Assembly (NCBI GenBank): GCA_963930775.1
Contig: OZ005692.1
Location: 10,149,029 to 10,213,028, forward strand
Length of the DNA stretch: 64,000 bases
Source: Cliona cf. orientalis
Taxonomy: Eukaryota > Porifera > Demospongiae > Clionaida > Clionaidae
Reading direction: 5' to 3'
The translations under genes and the position numbers were made by a program. Within the stretch, counting starts at the first letter, position 1. Each line of letters begins with the position of its first letter. The notes beneath the pieces are model-generated. The model was given only the letters and a program-made list of their open reading frames with translations, was not told the DNA's origin and made no database searches. This document shows positions 1 to 13,054 of the stretch, one piece after another.

Positions 1-1390
1 ACAGCATAAAAAATAATTATCATGAAAAATTATTCAAGCCAGGGGGGGAGACATTAATACTAGCAATACTCCCAAAATTGATAATATAATATTATTATTA
101 TTGTGATATGATACAAGTCTAATTAAAATACAGACAGACACACACACAGAGCTCTATCATAATATTATCATACGAAAGTTATATCCTGTCACACACTCAA
201 AAAACACTCGAGACACATGCACATGAGGTGAAACCTCAGTTTTACATACTGCCTAAAATAAGAGCACTTGTAGGGATAACAAATTACTGTAACAATTATA
301 GCTGGAGCTAGCACATGTGTGTCTGATTAGCACCCATACATAGTACGTGTGAATATTAAAAGGACTACTCGAGTTTGAAAAGATACGACTCAGTTGTCAA
401 GGAGAAAAATTTTCCGACTTCCGCGAATATTCCCAAACCTTTAGAGCGTAGAAATGTTAATATTTTACTCGACACCTTACGCTACAAGGTGGACGACAAA
501 AAGGACCATACCGCTTTGTTGTCAAACCTTCGCGTAAGGCATCGGTCTACACTGCCAAGTGAAAAGACAAAGAACAACACATACACAAAAAAAGGTATTA
601 AACACACTAGTTTTTGACAGAGACACGAACACACACGGCCAGCTACAGAGCTGAGCACGCTACTGGACTCACCGTTTAGAGCAGGACAGTCTTTCAAGGA
701 GCTCATGGCCATCAGATGCACGCGAATCGAGGTCAAGGTTTGCCGTCATTGCATTTCACCACCAACCGGTTACCAGAGCTGTGTAGCTCACAGCGAACCA
801 TGTGCCACACCCAGCTGCTCTGTGCGCTTCCTTTTTTGGCGCACGCGCCACGTCCCCCGCCGGGCCCGGCGCCCCCGGCCGGTCGGCCGCGCCCTGTACC
901 GCGTACCGGATCCGGGCCCGGGACCCCACTGCACGTAGTACGCATGCGCCAAAATACCTGCGTTCCCATCAGATAAAAATTTAATTATTATTATACTACG
1001 CTTACAGATGATGCCCAATTAGACGAAACTAAGGTGGAAGATATTTCAGTGTCGAGCTCATCTCGCTTTTTCAGTGTGCAACATAATAATTATTATTGAA
1101 ATGCATCTGGGGACGAGACTAGGGACTGCCAAAATACGGGGAGGGGAGGGGCTAATGAAATATGGTGTGCGTTATTTAGATAGTGATGCGGTGCACCTCC
1201 AAGGAGGGTGGGGTCTGGGGACGAGACTGGATGCGGTTGACTATTACGCATGCGCAAGAGGGTGGAATGCATCATCGAAAACCACTATAGCACTGTGAAG
1301 AGCGAGTAGTTCGTGTTCGTTACATTAATGATCTAGCTAGATTAGCATTATTAGGCTTAAAATACTAATCAAACAGCCATCTGGCACTGT
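1..1390. other. Left flank without a supportable gene
   Basis: AT-rich sequence with short open frames only. An 80-residue open frame at 375-617 (+) and several frames at 480-1018 match no family I know. A compact GC-rich, CpG-rich stretch lies at about 826-960. Near 1098-1115 and 1212-1230 there are two copies of a CTGGGGACGAGACT motif that recurs elsewhere in the window as a small repeat family. I see no splice-bounded receptor exon here, so the array probably starts with the gene at 5764, but an upstream gene outside the window cannot be excluded. Confidence 0.5.
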
Positions 1391-4300
1391 GCCATTGGTA
1401 GAGATTCCGGGCCAATATTTTTCTTATTTCTGACAATTTTGATAGGGATTTACGAATATTCTGCGTTGAATTCTGAGTTGAATGGTCTTTGTTCGGTTCA
1501 AAACGGTCAACTAGAAGCCGAGATATCTCTGTGCAAAGCGCGCAGGGATCGTTCAATTTTTCTGCCAAATTCGCGTACAAAATGTGGTACGTTTGCGCAT
1601 GCGCAAATTCGAATTCCGGTCAAAAACACATGATCCTTTCACCTAGAATATCTCAGGAACGGCTGAACGTATGGACTTGGTTCTTGTGCCAAATTGATCA
1701 GAATGAAGAGAAGAATAAGATGGACGAGAATTCATGAAGATTTAAGTGCAAGCTTTACGTGCTCAACCCCTGAAAGATTGATGAAAATACCAAAGGTGTG
1801 CTTGTAATAGAATTTGCATATTTTTTATGTACATTTTTGCAATGCTTGGAAGAAAAGGGTTAGAAACAAAGATAGAAGGGGACATAAAAAGTCAGAAAAT
1901 GTACATATGAATTCTGTCACAAAAATAAAGGCATCCTATGAAATACAAAGGTCTCCATTTTTGAAATCCTCTAAGAGTTTAAAGGAGTACACTACATCTG
2001 GTTCATTGTCATAAACGACATTGAACCATTCTGGAAAGCCTGGTACTGTTGATACCACTTTTCCACTGTAGGTTACAAGCTGTTCGTCTTCCGTGAACCT
2101 GTGGTCTATGCGCCTTCCCACCAGGTGAACGTCTGTTTCCAAGGGAGAGTCTGATGCAGTGCCAGAACTGTGCCGATTAGCAGCTGCATTTACTAACTTA
2201 AGTAAGTTCTCCTTTAATGCTGTTGAGTTTAACTGGCCCTTTTGTTTTGTTGAGAACTTGTAAACATCTTTGTCAGCATCATATGTTTGTTGCAGGACTG
2301 TTTTTCTGAATCTTAGTTGAGCTTTTAGTGATTGACGTTTTTGAGTTTCTGACTTAACCAGCTTTAACCCTTCATTTACATCATTCTCTGACTGCCATAA
2401 GCCATACTGAATCATATCAGTAGTGATTTTCTCTTTTTCTAGCAAAAGCCTCTGTTTTGCTGCTTCTTTATCCCGCTCCTGTTTCTCTTGTAATTCAGTA
2501 CGATGTGCCTGAATAGCCAACAATCGCTCTTTGAACTTTCGTTTTTGTTTAGGAACTGATTTACGTGCTGTTTCCATCAGTGATTTGAGTTCGACTGGAG
2601 ATTTAGACTCAAGCCATTCCCTTGTTTTATTATTTGAGAATAGTATGTGAGCTTCAAGGGACAGCATAGTTGCATGGGGCTTTTCTCGGAGCAGTCGGTC
2701 TAGCTTGGCAAAATCACGTTCGCTAATAGTGTTTGTTTTCTTCACTGAAATGGTTTCTTTCCTCTTTGCCGCTGCAACTGCAGGCTCTTGATCACTAATT
2801 ACTCGGCCAAGGATTACTTCAATAGACTTAAAACAGGATAAAAGAATTTGTGCTACTAACTGGTCAAATTTTATGGATTCCGTCACTAAAGCAATCCACA
2901 CTGAATCTTTGGTGATAGCTACTTCTGGAAAGGGTACATCTTCTCCTGTCATGAATCCACTTGGATCTTGGCAATTGCTTACAAATGATAGAAGCCTTTG
3001 ATAGTACTGGGGAAGGTCTAGAATGTGTAGATTAGATTCCAGAATTCTCCAGAGTGGGCCTGTAATGTGTTTGTTGATGAGACCAAGGGCCTTGCATCCA
3101 GCTACGTTCACATCCTTTGATGCATCTTCCAATACAGACTTCAAAAGCCTGTTAGGAGTACCCCACACATTACTTAAAAAGTTAACTATGTGTTGATGGA
3201 GATAGTAGACCCTTCCGCCGTTGGCAAAAATTACATTGAATCTGTTACCACGGAAATGAATCAATGGATTGTGTTCAATTCCGTGCTTGTCCAGGTAGAT
3301 ATTAAATTGTAGTGGATACCCTGATTTTTCATTACCTCTTCTCTCAAAAGCTTTGCAAACAGTTCTCACTAATCTAATAGTACCACTTTCAGAGTCATTC
3401 GGCTGTGTGTCTTCCATACTATTATGATCCTTTTCAAACAATTTTAATGATTCTGATACTGTCTCGGCCATGTTTACAACCAAATGCATGCCACAAAAGA
3501 AATTATACATTTGTGACATGGATTGCTGCTCATCCTTACTCATACCATCCCAGTTTGATACAACTTGAGGCAGCACTTCAGCCCTGTATTCAGATAGCAG
3601 TGTGTTGAAAGCCTTCTGGGAACTGGCTCTGTCTGACATGGTGCATTTTAGACTCCCAAGAATTTTTTTACCTGCATCCGAGTAACCATGCCCATGTATT
3701 TCATTGGACTGGGATAACTCTTCCAGTATCTCCTGTAAGGTTTCCAGTGTTGTCTGGGCAGCCCCAGATGCAACTTCCTGGGGAGAAAATAATTAGATAG
3801 ACATGTCACAATAATAACAGTGAGTGTGCACTCATGCTACAATGTTATGCCTTTATAGTACATGCACACACCTGTAGGCCCAAGGTCAGTGATCTCTCAG
3901 CTGTACTTATCTGATATCCACAATATTTGTGTCCAAACTTTGTAGTCCCATCCGAATGCAATGTATTGTATTCAGTATTGGTTAGGGTGTGGGCCAATTG
4001 AATTTGAGAGAGAGTGCGACTTTCCAGCAGCATTTCACTTATTGCTGTATGTTGTGGTAGCTTGTCACACTCCAGTTCTGCCAATCTTAGTACAGCTTGA
4101 ATTACAGGTTCTACTTGGTTGATTCCCACATTGTGAGAAAGAATGTCCATCACACACAGTCGCATACTGTCTGTGTACTTTCCATCAACATACGTAACCA
4201 ATTTTCTTGATTTTAATGTAGCTAATTCATCATGTAGGATTGCATTTGCTTCCAATAGCTCTATGTTTTTGGATTTTAGTTTTGCTAATTCTTCCTCCAG

Positions 4301-5623
4301 ATCCTTGCAATATTCACACTCGCGTTCGCTTTGATCTAGCACTTGTGCACACTTTTGTTTATAGTATCTAATCTGTTCTTTGGCCCTCTTTGCTTCTTGC
4401 TGGTCTCTGTGCTTAAGTTCTTTTGCTTGGCGATCAATACATTCCTTTTGTTTGGTTATTTTGGCATCTTTCCGTTGTATACGTCGGCGCACATTGTGAG
4501 GCTTGTATTGTTGTTCCAGTGCATGAATCTTTTCATCTTTTTTGCTTAACTCAACTTTTTGTGCTGTGCATTCTTCTTGTAAATGCACAACCTCTTTGGC
4601 CAAGGTGTTATTTACAAGTTGAATTGCTTCTCTCTCTATCCGTGATTGGGATGGTACAGCTGGACGGGAATTGATAGTAGAACATGTAGTGTGAGTTGGA
4701 AGAATAAAAGGTTCATTCAAGAATTGCTCCAAGTCTTCTCTTTTTGCTGTAGATTTCTGAAGATACTGGCGCTTAGTTTTCAAGCCTACCACTAACTTCC
4801 TTAGTGCTTGTCCTCTCTCAGTTGGTGGGGGTTCACCAAACAGTGTATATACCCACAGGAGGAATTTTTGCCATGGAACTGCTGCTGACATTTGTACTTG
4901 AAATAGTTCAAGAATCAGTCCTTTCTTTGGTGATTGAACTGGTGCCATTTCTTGCTCATCGAAAAGCATAGCTGATGTTATGTTTGCTTCTTTGCAGAAG
5001 ACGTACTTATCGCTGAGATCCATTGTGTACACTTACTTAGGCTGTGTATATAATAGTATGTAATGTACAATGACATTATCATATTCTATGCTCAATTTTC
5101 TTATAATTATGCACACATACACGCATACACACACTCCTAACACTGACAGAATACAGGAGCAGTGATGTAGCAGTAAGCTACTGGCTAGCTGATGCCCCAT
5201 GTGCTCAAGATCAAGCTCAAATTCAAAATCGGAAGGGAGTATTCCCTGTAATTTGAAAGTTGCAGCTAGGAGACCCACTGTTAGCTAGATTTTGCATGTC
5301 CTAGGGATGTCTGATGCCTCATAGATAGTCTGTGTAGTAGTTTCATGTATGTATGTTATTTTATTGTACTGTATAACAAACCTGTTTGGTGTTGATTTCA
5401 AAATTAAAGATCAAAATCTTGCCTAAGGGTCTCTGAAACCGCCAGATCTGGAATCAGCGGTCTTTGGCGATTCGAGTGATATATAAAGATGTAAGATTTG
5501 ACCGAGTTTGAGGCTGCGAACCGGTAACGCGATGGACCACTTCTGAATACCATGCAGCTCGTTCAAATTTGGCGGGTAAAATTTACGCGCGCGGATTGCG
5601 CTTCCGGAATCCCTACCATTGGC
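1391..5623 (-). mobile_element. Probable DNA transposon carrying a DDE-like gene
   Basis: The two ends carry an inverted repeat: left 1391-1410 reads GCCATTGGTAGAGATTCCGG, and the right end 5604-5623, read on the minus strand, is GCCAATGGTAGGGATTCCGG (18 of 20 matching). Between them lies a single minus-strand transposase-like gene. I could not find a convincing target-site duplication outside the repeats, so the exact ends are inferred. A palindromic TGCGCATGCGCA at 1594-1605 lies inside the left end. The right end stops 140 bp before the start codon of receptor R1, so R1's promoter abuts or includes it. The motif also holds a CCAAT box and an ETS-like GGAA core, so a promoter role for the right copy is the alternative reading. 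Confidence 0.5.
1936..5032 (-). CDS. DDE transposase-like protein, 1000 aa, two exons
   Basis: Two exons on the minus strand, 5032-3872 and 3777-1936, joined by a 94-bp GT-AG intron (donor CAG/GTGTGTG, acceptor TCTCCCCAG) that keeps the frame in phase 0 and gives 1000 residues. Residues about 136-277 form a long charged coiled coil. After it comes the segment SHNVGINQVEP and the motif HSDGTTKFGHKY (about residues 363-374). Shortly after the splice is TMSDRAS (about 433-439). The aspartates in SDGTTK and MSDRA are spaced and placed like the first two catalytic acids of an RNase-H fold. The C-terminal ~60 residues (GRRIDHRF to NGDLCIS) look like a small SH3/chromo-like barrel. Similar proteins are widespread, uncharacterised and repeat-associated in invertebrate genomes. 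I cannot name the superfamily. The reading frame looks whole, so the element may be recent. Confidence 0.75.
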
Positions 5624-5763
5624 TAATTTAGATTGTAAAAGTTACGTAGGCTCTGAATAAACATCTGTCATGTAGTGCTCAACCCATAAAAGTGCTACTG
5701 TTCAGTACATAGATTCCAAGTATTAATTTTGTACATCAGTCAGGTCTCGAAAGCACTGCCAAG
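5624..5763 (+). promoter_or_regulatory. Upstream region of receptor R1
   Basis: This 140-bp stretch lies between the inferred transposon end and the R1 start codon. It must hold the 5' leader and probably the core promoter if R1 is transcribed on its own. I see no TATA box at a fixed distance. The adjacent GC-rich part with the CTTCCGG (ETS-like) and CCAAT-type motifs lies in the repeat at 5604-5623. Confidence 0.35.
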
Positions 5764-8700
5764 ATGGACTCACTGAGTATCACAAGTTTGCTTGACCGTG
5801 CCCTGTGGCTGGTCCTGTGTCTCACGGTTCATCTTACTCTGTATTCAGTGGGTGGAACAGTGACCCAGGTCAATATTGATTATGATATTGTGGAAGAAGA
5901 TGATGAGGCATTGAGGAGATATGATGCAGAGTTCATTGACTGTCAAAATATCTCAGAAATCGTATTCCTAGGCTTTTTCCCTTGTCTTCGACAGAATGGC
6001 CGCTCTGCGGAACTCTTACCATCCGAGAGTATCCGTGATTGTGATCTACTAGCTGAAGCAGCTGCCCAACTTGCAGTGGAGAGAGTGAATGCAGACCCAG
6101 ATATCCTTCCCAACATTACACTGACTCTCTACCCCATTTATGTTCCAAGCAACAGAGAGTCTCAGGCAGTAAGTAATCATAGTAACCATGAATAAAATTT
6201 AAATTAGTAGCTACACTGATACCTTAGCCTACAGTGAGCATGGCTGATCAATCACAATGTTTAATATCCTAGTGATAATAATATTATCGTTTCAGTATGC
6301 ATTGCCGTTTGTGTAAACTGTTCTGTGATATTTATATATTCACCACAGGATGTTTAAATGGTATCATGTAGCTAATTCTCAATGGGGTAGTTACTACCAG
6401 TTCATGTTTTATAGCATATGAACCAACCTTTAATAATAGATGAGTATAGTTCGCCATAGATCACTACATCTCGTCTATAGTACTGTAACAGTGTTTACAT
6501 TGCCTGACACTATGTATACTGAAGCAAGCTAGGTTTTGAACTGTAGCCTCGATCACCCACGTATGTAACCTCATCCCCGCATGTATGGGTTCAACATGTC
6601 ATTATTAAAAGATGAGGAAAACTGTATAATTATATGAGTAGCTACAGGCCAGTGGATGAGGCTAAGGTGCTACCTGTACATGCATGATCCTGATCCGTGA
6701 TGCTGCAGCTATTATATATTATCAAGTGCTTATGGACCCCAAAGGGGGGAGAGGGCATGTATAACTGGCACCTGGCAAAATTCAAATCCATAGGCTAAAA
6801 AAGTAATAGTAAAATCCACATTATCAGTCCACAACACTAATGCAATCCAGACAGCAGCTGTTACTATAACTAGTTACAAACCACTGCCTGATTTGAATTT
6901 TGCTAGGTACACTATGGCAGTTACATGCCCTCTCCCCCTTTGGGGTCTATAAGCCCTTGATATTATCTAAAGCTGTACACCATTGCAAGGATTCGCCATG
7001 CATGGGGATACTTCTGAACCTTTTTTTTTCAATATCTCTGTGCGTAGCTGTAGTCATCAGAAAACGTTAGTAGCTATGAATGAACAACGTTTATACATGA
7101 AGCCCAAGGATAAAGGTTCATTAAACACAAGATCAGGTTCACTCCATGGAAGCATTATTTTGTAGCAATAATTACGCATGCATGACCATGCAGTTCACTA
7201 TAAGATTTCAGAAATCATATATATACAAAGTTATCATGTTCACGGAAAGTTTATTCAGTCGCTGTTGTAATATGATTTCATGTGTCTTTTGAGATAGAAG
7301 AGCCTTCTATAAGGAAGCTATCTGCGCACAGTAACTATGCATTAATGTACTGTGTATATTATACACTTTCAAATCATATCATGAAGTGATGCACTGTAGG
7401 ACACTGCATGAGCATGTATCAGAATAGGAAACTGACGGTCATCGTGCACGGCATATCGTGTTTCATTTAACCTATTCCTGGAGCTACACAACTATCGTAC
7501 TATACATAATTTGTTCATTCACTAATTCAATTAGTGTATAATTATGCAGCTCATCCATGCCATGCCTGGGTACTACAGTAACCATGTAATAATCATGTAT
7601 TACAGTAGGCATACACAATCTCGTGACATGCTATTTTAATAATAATAAGCCTGTTGTTATGTATACTTATCATGATCATTAATAATAATTCGATGACATG
7701 CGTATATACAGGATGGTGGTTACTATGATGTCCTAGTTCAGATAATAGATCTTCTACATTCCAACTATTCGGACAGTGTATGGGGAGTTATCGGCCCAGG
7801 GGATGATCCTAGAGTGGCGGACTTCATTGCTCCCATGAATGAAAATGCAGGACTAATGACAGTAAGACCTGCAGATTTTGCATGATAGCTCTATAATAAT
7901 ATTATTATAATATTATTATAATATTATTATACTCATTACCTTATCACATGGTGTACAATTTAGCATTATTAATCGGTATTGATATCATATCAATTATCTA
8001 TGTCACAGCTATCGATATCTGCACATGCATACATGTATCATGCAACCTTATTTTTACTCCATAATAATTATTACATAATTGTTACTATATTATATAGGTA
8101 TCTTATGGCTCAACAACTAAAGGTCATGCTGATGAAATATCGACATTTTATCGGACTCTACCCTCTGACAAAACAACCAACTACGGTCGACTGGTCTTGT
8201 TGGAGAGGCATGAGTGGTTCAGAATTGGAATTCTAGCATCTTCCCGGGAGGCAATATACTTTAATGTTAGTCGATCGTGCTATAGCACACATGCACATGA
8301 TGCATGTGAGAATGAACAATAATATTATTATACTTAAAGTGCACTTTCTACAAACATTTCTTCCTTCAGGAATCTTCACAGTTCGTATCCATGTTTAATG
8401 AATATGTTGAAAAAGGGCTTTTTAATGAAATTAACCTCGATCTTACGGAATCGTTTGAGTCTTCACCAACTGATGCTCTCAAGGTGATGAAATCCAGAGA
8501 TATAAACATCATTGTTGGATTCTTTGGCTCAGAAAATGCTCGAAGAGTCTTATGCCAAGTAAGATTATACTATATTATAAATAATATTCCTATAGAATTG
8601 AGTGTAGCTTAGAATGCATTACTCCAGACTGAGTAGTAAAAGTGAAGCTACCTGTATAAACTGTTTGACGAAACGCTAATTCTTTTATTTTCCTATAGTT

Positions 8701-11700
8701 CAATAGCTTTGGCTTAGATGATATAATATTATAGTGCCACTGATTAAGATTCAATGACCACAGTGATCACTATAGTAGTGATACCAGTATGATGCATGTG
8801 AAACTAGACGGATGATTTCATGTACTTGCTTTTGATTATGTTGCCCTGTGTCCGTTATAATAGGCAGAATCTATGGGTCTTATTTCTGCTGATCATGCGT
8901 GGGTCCTTCCATCTTACTATGATCCTGACTGGTGGAAATCACCATCAAATAGTACTGCTGAATGCTCTGATGAAAAGATGAGAGAAATTCTGGAATCGGT
9001 GATTTTCATTGATACCATCAAGCTACCACCAGTGGTAAGCACACCACTCTAATCAACATCTATAATAATTATTGAGTGTAATATATCTTTACTAGGAATT
9101 GAAAGTGCAGAATTTCTATAGTAAGCTGCTAAAGAAAACAACTGATCTGTTTCGGAATCCATCCCTCACTGAGGAGGATCTGAAGCCATATCTCCTTCGC
9201 TCTAGAGCCACAAGTGCCTATGATGCTGTGACTCTCCTAGCACGGAGTGTGGGTGTGGCTTTCAATCAAAGTGGAGACAGTTGCACTGATACGAACTTGG
9301 TCCAGGTGGTATTGGATTATGAATACTTGGTACAATAAAATTAAAGATACTAAAATTTATGTGTTAATATAAGGTACTTTTGTGTACTATATATATACTT
9401 ACAGGCTTGTGAATACTGTCAATTACACTCTGCCTTCTCAAAGTGTTTCGATCTGAATATGCCTTTAGGTTGTGAAGATTGTTATGGTACTTCAGTCACA
9501 TTTACACCGGAAGATATTGCATATCTGGATCATCACCGTAATGGCTCCAAACCTGAATATTTGCTGGATTTTTATGGCCAGATTCTGTATTCACAGTTTC
9601 AAGGTACTTACGGTAGAGCTAACTCTGCATGCATGATTGCCCATATATAATCATTATTACTATCATTGCTCATAATACCGGTACATTACGTATCATGTGC
9701 ACAGTCGAACCTCTAATAATTTTAAAGGACCCTCCGAGAAAGGGACACTGTATGCTAAACCTCTCTGTTTGTGATCCCAAAATTTACCATTCCATATAAT
9801 AGTTCTATTCATTGAGAACCTCCGAGAAGAGGACAACCTCTCTATATAAGAGATAAGATAGCTGAATTTATAAGTATCCTTTGTTTGGAGGTTCGACTAT
9901 ACAATGTCATGTACCGTAGGACGGGTTTTAATTGCGTAGTTTAATAATTGCGTTCTTGTCAAGTTAGGCCAAATTGCGAATCCAATAATTGCGATGGACG
10001 ACCCCGTACCGTACTGTAGTATACGTACACGCTTATATTTGCGATTATATATATTAATAATTATTGCGAAACGTAGAAAAACTCGCAATTCGCAATTAAT
10101 AGATACTCGCAATTAAAACCCGACCTACGGTAGTACATCCATTAATTTTGTCTATATAAGAGCTTTACAACATGCCTAGATGGAGAAGAGTGTCCAATTG
10201 TTCTGTGGTGGCCAGGACTGGGTGAAGATGACTACAAAAAGGCCTACATTCCGATCAGAGATTTTGATGAGAAAATGACGTGCGTTTCTAAAAATGTGAT
10301 CCTTTCAAGGCAGGATTTTGTCAGCAACAGCAGTAAATGCTTAAAACGCTTTGATTGGCAAGGTAGTTTTATAAATACATGTCAAGCACTAAGCTATAGC
10401 TAGCTGAGCATGACAGTTCAGGCCTTTACAATTTTATTCCTTCAAATCTGTATTGAAAGCAGCCGAACTGTACTAGCACACACCCATGTAGCTAGATACT
10501 ATATATACAACATAATAATTATCATAAAACTATTGACATACAGGGTCATCCAGTCCTCCTAGCAGTCATTATCTTGATGTATTCTTCATTCCACTTGGTG
10601 GACTAATTGCTATTGGGATATTGATTTTGATTGTACTATTGGCAGCGATTCTATTGGTGATTTTCAATCTCCTCTGGCGAACACACAAGTATGTTAATTA
10701 GGTCATAAATACAGTGGAATCCCTCTTAATAGTTATTCCTTAGCTCTCTATAATAGCCATTCACCTTGTTTCCAAATGTATCACCATATGATACATGTAT
10801 AGGGGGAAAAAAACCCCTAAGGTAAGGTCACCCCAGCCATCTAATGACCAAAAATTCATCCCCAAATGGTGACTGCTATATTATGCTGCTATAGAGGGGT
10901 TCCAATTGATGTATTAGCTTGAGTTTAGACCCCCAATGCAAGGTAATATTTATTTCATATTATTGCCTTAAAAGGATTGTCAAAGCTACAAGTCCTTGGT
11001 TGAACGTGATCCTTCTATCTGGAATAATGATTCGGCTTCCGGCAACTCTGTTGCACAGTCTCTCTGCTTCCGCAAACCACTATCCTGGTTTGATGGGAAA
11101 GGATTTGACACCATTATGCAATGTATGTAAATTCTTAACAACATGTCTTACAGCCTTAAGTTTGAAAATGCCTCGCTATAATAAACTTTATTTTTAAGAT
11201 TGGTCTATGGCAGTATTACATTGGTGATGCTCTGTTTGTGGGAATACTGATTGCCAAGAACTGGAGAATCTACAGAATATTCTTCAACAAGGAGCTCAAA
11301 CAAAGGGTATACATTAATTAAGTGTTAGACTCCTGATGAGATTAGCATACCGTAGGACGGGTTTAATTGCGTAGTTTAATAATTGCGTTCTAGTCAAGTC
11401 AGGCCAAATTGTGAATCCAATAATTGCGATGGACGACCCCGTGTATACCGTACTGTATCTACGTGCACATGTTTGCGAATCTATTAATTACGAAACGTAG
11501 AAAACCTCGCAATTCGCAATTAATAGATACTCGCAATTAAAACCCAACCTATGGTAAATGTGCAATTGCATACATATTATGGGCATGCATTCATAACATG
11601 AAATTATTACTCTAGCTGTTCATGCATGCACTCTTTGTCTTGCATGCAGGGGAATAAGCTGGCAGATTATATGCTGATGGTTGGAATAGCACTAATAATG

Positions 11701-13054
11701 GTCCCTCTAGTCATAGTACTCAGCGTTTGGTCTGCTATAGGAATCGAATTCCATGCTAATGCTATCCCGAATGAGGTAAGTAATCATGATCATAAATAAT
11801 AATTAATAATTACAGGATTTGGTATTAGCTATATCACTGTTGGCACGTGTTTATTATGCAGAATCTTCAAATTATCAATTACACAACTTGCTTTCCTGAA
11901 ATCAGTAAAACTTTCGAGTTTGTTACGAATGCATATATACTCATCCTATACCTCTTTCTCTTCATCCTCTCTCTGCTCACTGCCTCTGTTCCCTCTTCTA
12001 CCTTTCGCCGTGAAGGTGTTGCCACCTACAAGGTTGTAGTTCTCAGTCTGTTGCCTGTTCCACTTGTGTTTTTGACTCGAGTTACTGTACTTCTGTCTCG
12101 CAATCCTGAGCAATTTGAAGTATTGTTCTGGATTGAGGTTTGCTGGGCTAACGTACTTCCACTTGTACTCCTGGCAGTTCTGTTCGGTCCTACTGTAAGT
12201 AGTTTGAACAATAACAATAAGTATGCATAATAATTAAAGGCTAATCACTGGTATATAATTGTTTGATAAACTCTACTCTTGACAGATTTGTGCTATTGTA
12301 AGGAACCGTGTTCAAGAGAAAATTGCCACTTCAGAGGAAAAGGAGCATAGGCGAGTAACTCTTCAGTATAACAACCTAAGGCATAAGGCAGATACACTAA
12401 AAGCACAGCTAAACCAGGTTACTACTTTAATGCATAAATTGCTAATAATTATTATCAAGATTTTTTTTTCTCTGGATCCAGCTTGACAGCAATATCTTAA
12501 GGATAAAGGCGGATTTAGCATCCAGGGCAGCAAACAGTACTAGCTCTGATAAATCGAGCAAGGCAGAGCCTACTGAATGCGCCAGTGATGAGAGAGATGT
12601 TATTGATGGAGCAGGTACTAGTGGTAATAATTGCAAAGTAGACCTCACTATCGTATCAGAATCCCCACTACAAAATACGGCAAAATCTGTGGCAGTCGTG
12701 GATAACAGCAAGCATGATCATGAAACAGGAGAAGCTTCAGATTCTGATGTAAATAATCACCATAAAACCAGTCAGAGTGCTTTATCCACCGGTAACGGGT
12801 CAAAAGCTGAAGCTCTTCTGGCAAACAAGGATTTAGTAGTGATAAATTCCACTACCTTAGATGGTGGAAATTTTCTCCTAAGCAATCAAACTGCTGTCAG
12901 TCCATGCTCAGCTCGGATTGAGACAGAAAACACCAGAGATTCTGAAGCGTACGACGGACACATAGATCTATGTAGATCACTGGAACACAGACAGATTAAG
13001 TCATCAGAAAGTTCAAGTTCTGTAACTACACTTCCAATGCAGACAACGTTATGA
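5764..13054 (+). CDS. GABA-B-like receptor R1, 15 exons, 1087 aa
   Basis: Coding exons: 5764-6168, 7712-7861, 8098-8265, 8370-8558, 8864-9034, 9096-9329, 9405-9603, 10180-10362, 10544-10688, 10975-11122, 11199-11306, 11650-11775, 11862-12194, 12286-12417, 12482-13054. All introns are GT-AG and the frame closes exactly. The start gives a hydrophobic signal peptide. The flytrap domain (to about residue 439) holds GABA-B landmarks in order: WGVIGPGD, VSYGST, FYRTLPS, RDINIIVGFFG with ARRVLC, HAWVLPSYYDPDWW and AYDAVTLLARSV. A cysteine-bearing linker spans 440-566. Helix 1 is in exon 9, helix 2 (VKATSPWLN) in exon 10, helix 3 (AKNWRIYRIF, the class's AKTWRV motif) in exon 11, helix 4 in exon 12, helices 5-7 in exon 13. 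Exons 14-15 begin with a coiled coil. The 190-residue tail is the longest of the array. It should be a plasma-membrane receptor coupling to G proteins, alone or as a dimer. Of the seven, its SYGST loop is closest to the GABA-B1 pocket sequence SYGSS. Confidence 0.92.
6723..6959. mobile_element. MITE family A, copy 1
   Basis: A 237-bp element in R1 intron 1 with inverted ends: CAAGTGCTTATGGACCCC on the left and, read inwards from the right, CAAGGGCTTATAGACCCC, each followed by an AAAGGGGG-type run and GAGGGCATG. No coding capacity. Two further copies are at 37663-37894 and 61920-62148, all in introns of this array. Confidence 0.85.
9702..9899. mobile_element. MITE with mariner/pogo-like ends
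   Basis: Ends read CAGTCGAACCTC on the left and its complement GAGGTTCGACT on the right, about 200 bp apart, in R1 intron 7. The CAGTCGAACCTC type end is typical of non-autonomous Tc1/mariner/pogo elements. It sits 12 bp before the next MITE. Confidence 0.65.
9912..10132. mobile_element. MITE family B, copy 1 (TACCGTA ends)
   Basis: A 221-bp palindromic element in R1 intron 7. It starts TACCGTAGGACGGGTTTTAA and ends with the matching complement, TTAAAACCCGACCTACGGTA, and is rich in AATTGCG repeats. It ends 47 bp before exon 8. A second copy is at 11348-11556 in intron 11 of the same gene. Confidence 0.85.
10711..10906. mobile_element. Short inverted-repeat element, R1 intron 9
   Basis: Left end CAGTGGAATCCCTC and right end GAGGGGTTCCAATTG are near-complementary and 196 bp apart. 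It looks like a small mariner-type MITE. Boundaries are approximate. Confidence 0.5.
11348..11556. mobile_element. MITE family B, copy 2
   Basis: Same family as 9912-10132: TACCGTAGGACGGGTTTAAT on the left, AAAACCCAACCTATGGTA on the right, with the same AATTGCG-rich interior. A few substitutions separate it from copy 1. Confidence 0.85.

Noticed and set aside
733-1018. Overlapping open frames on both strands at the GC-rich island
   Set aside because: High GC content removes stops in all frames; no splice context, no recognisable motif.
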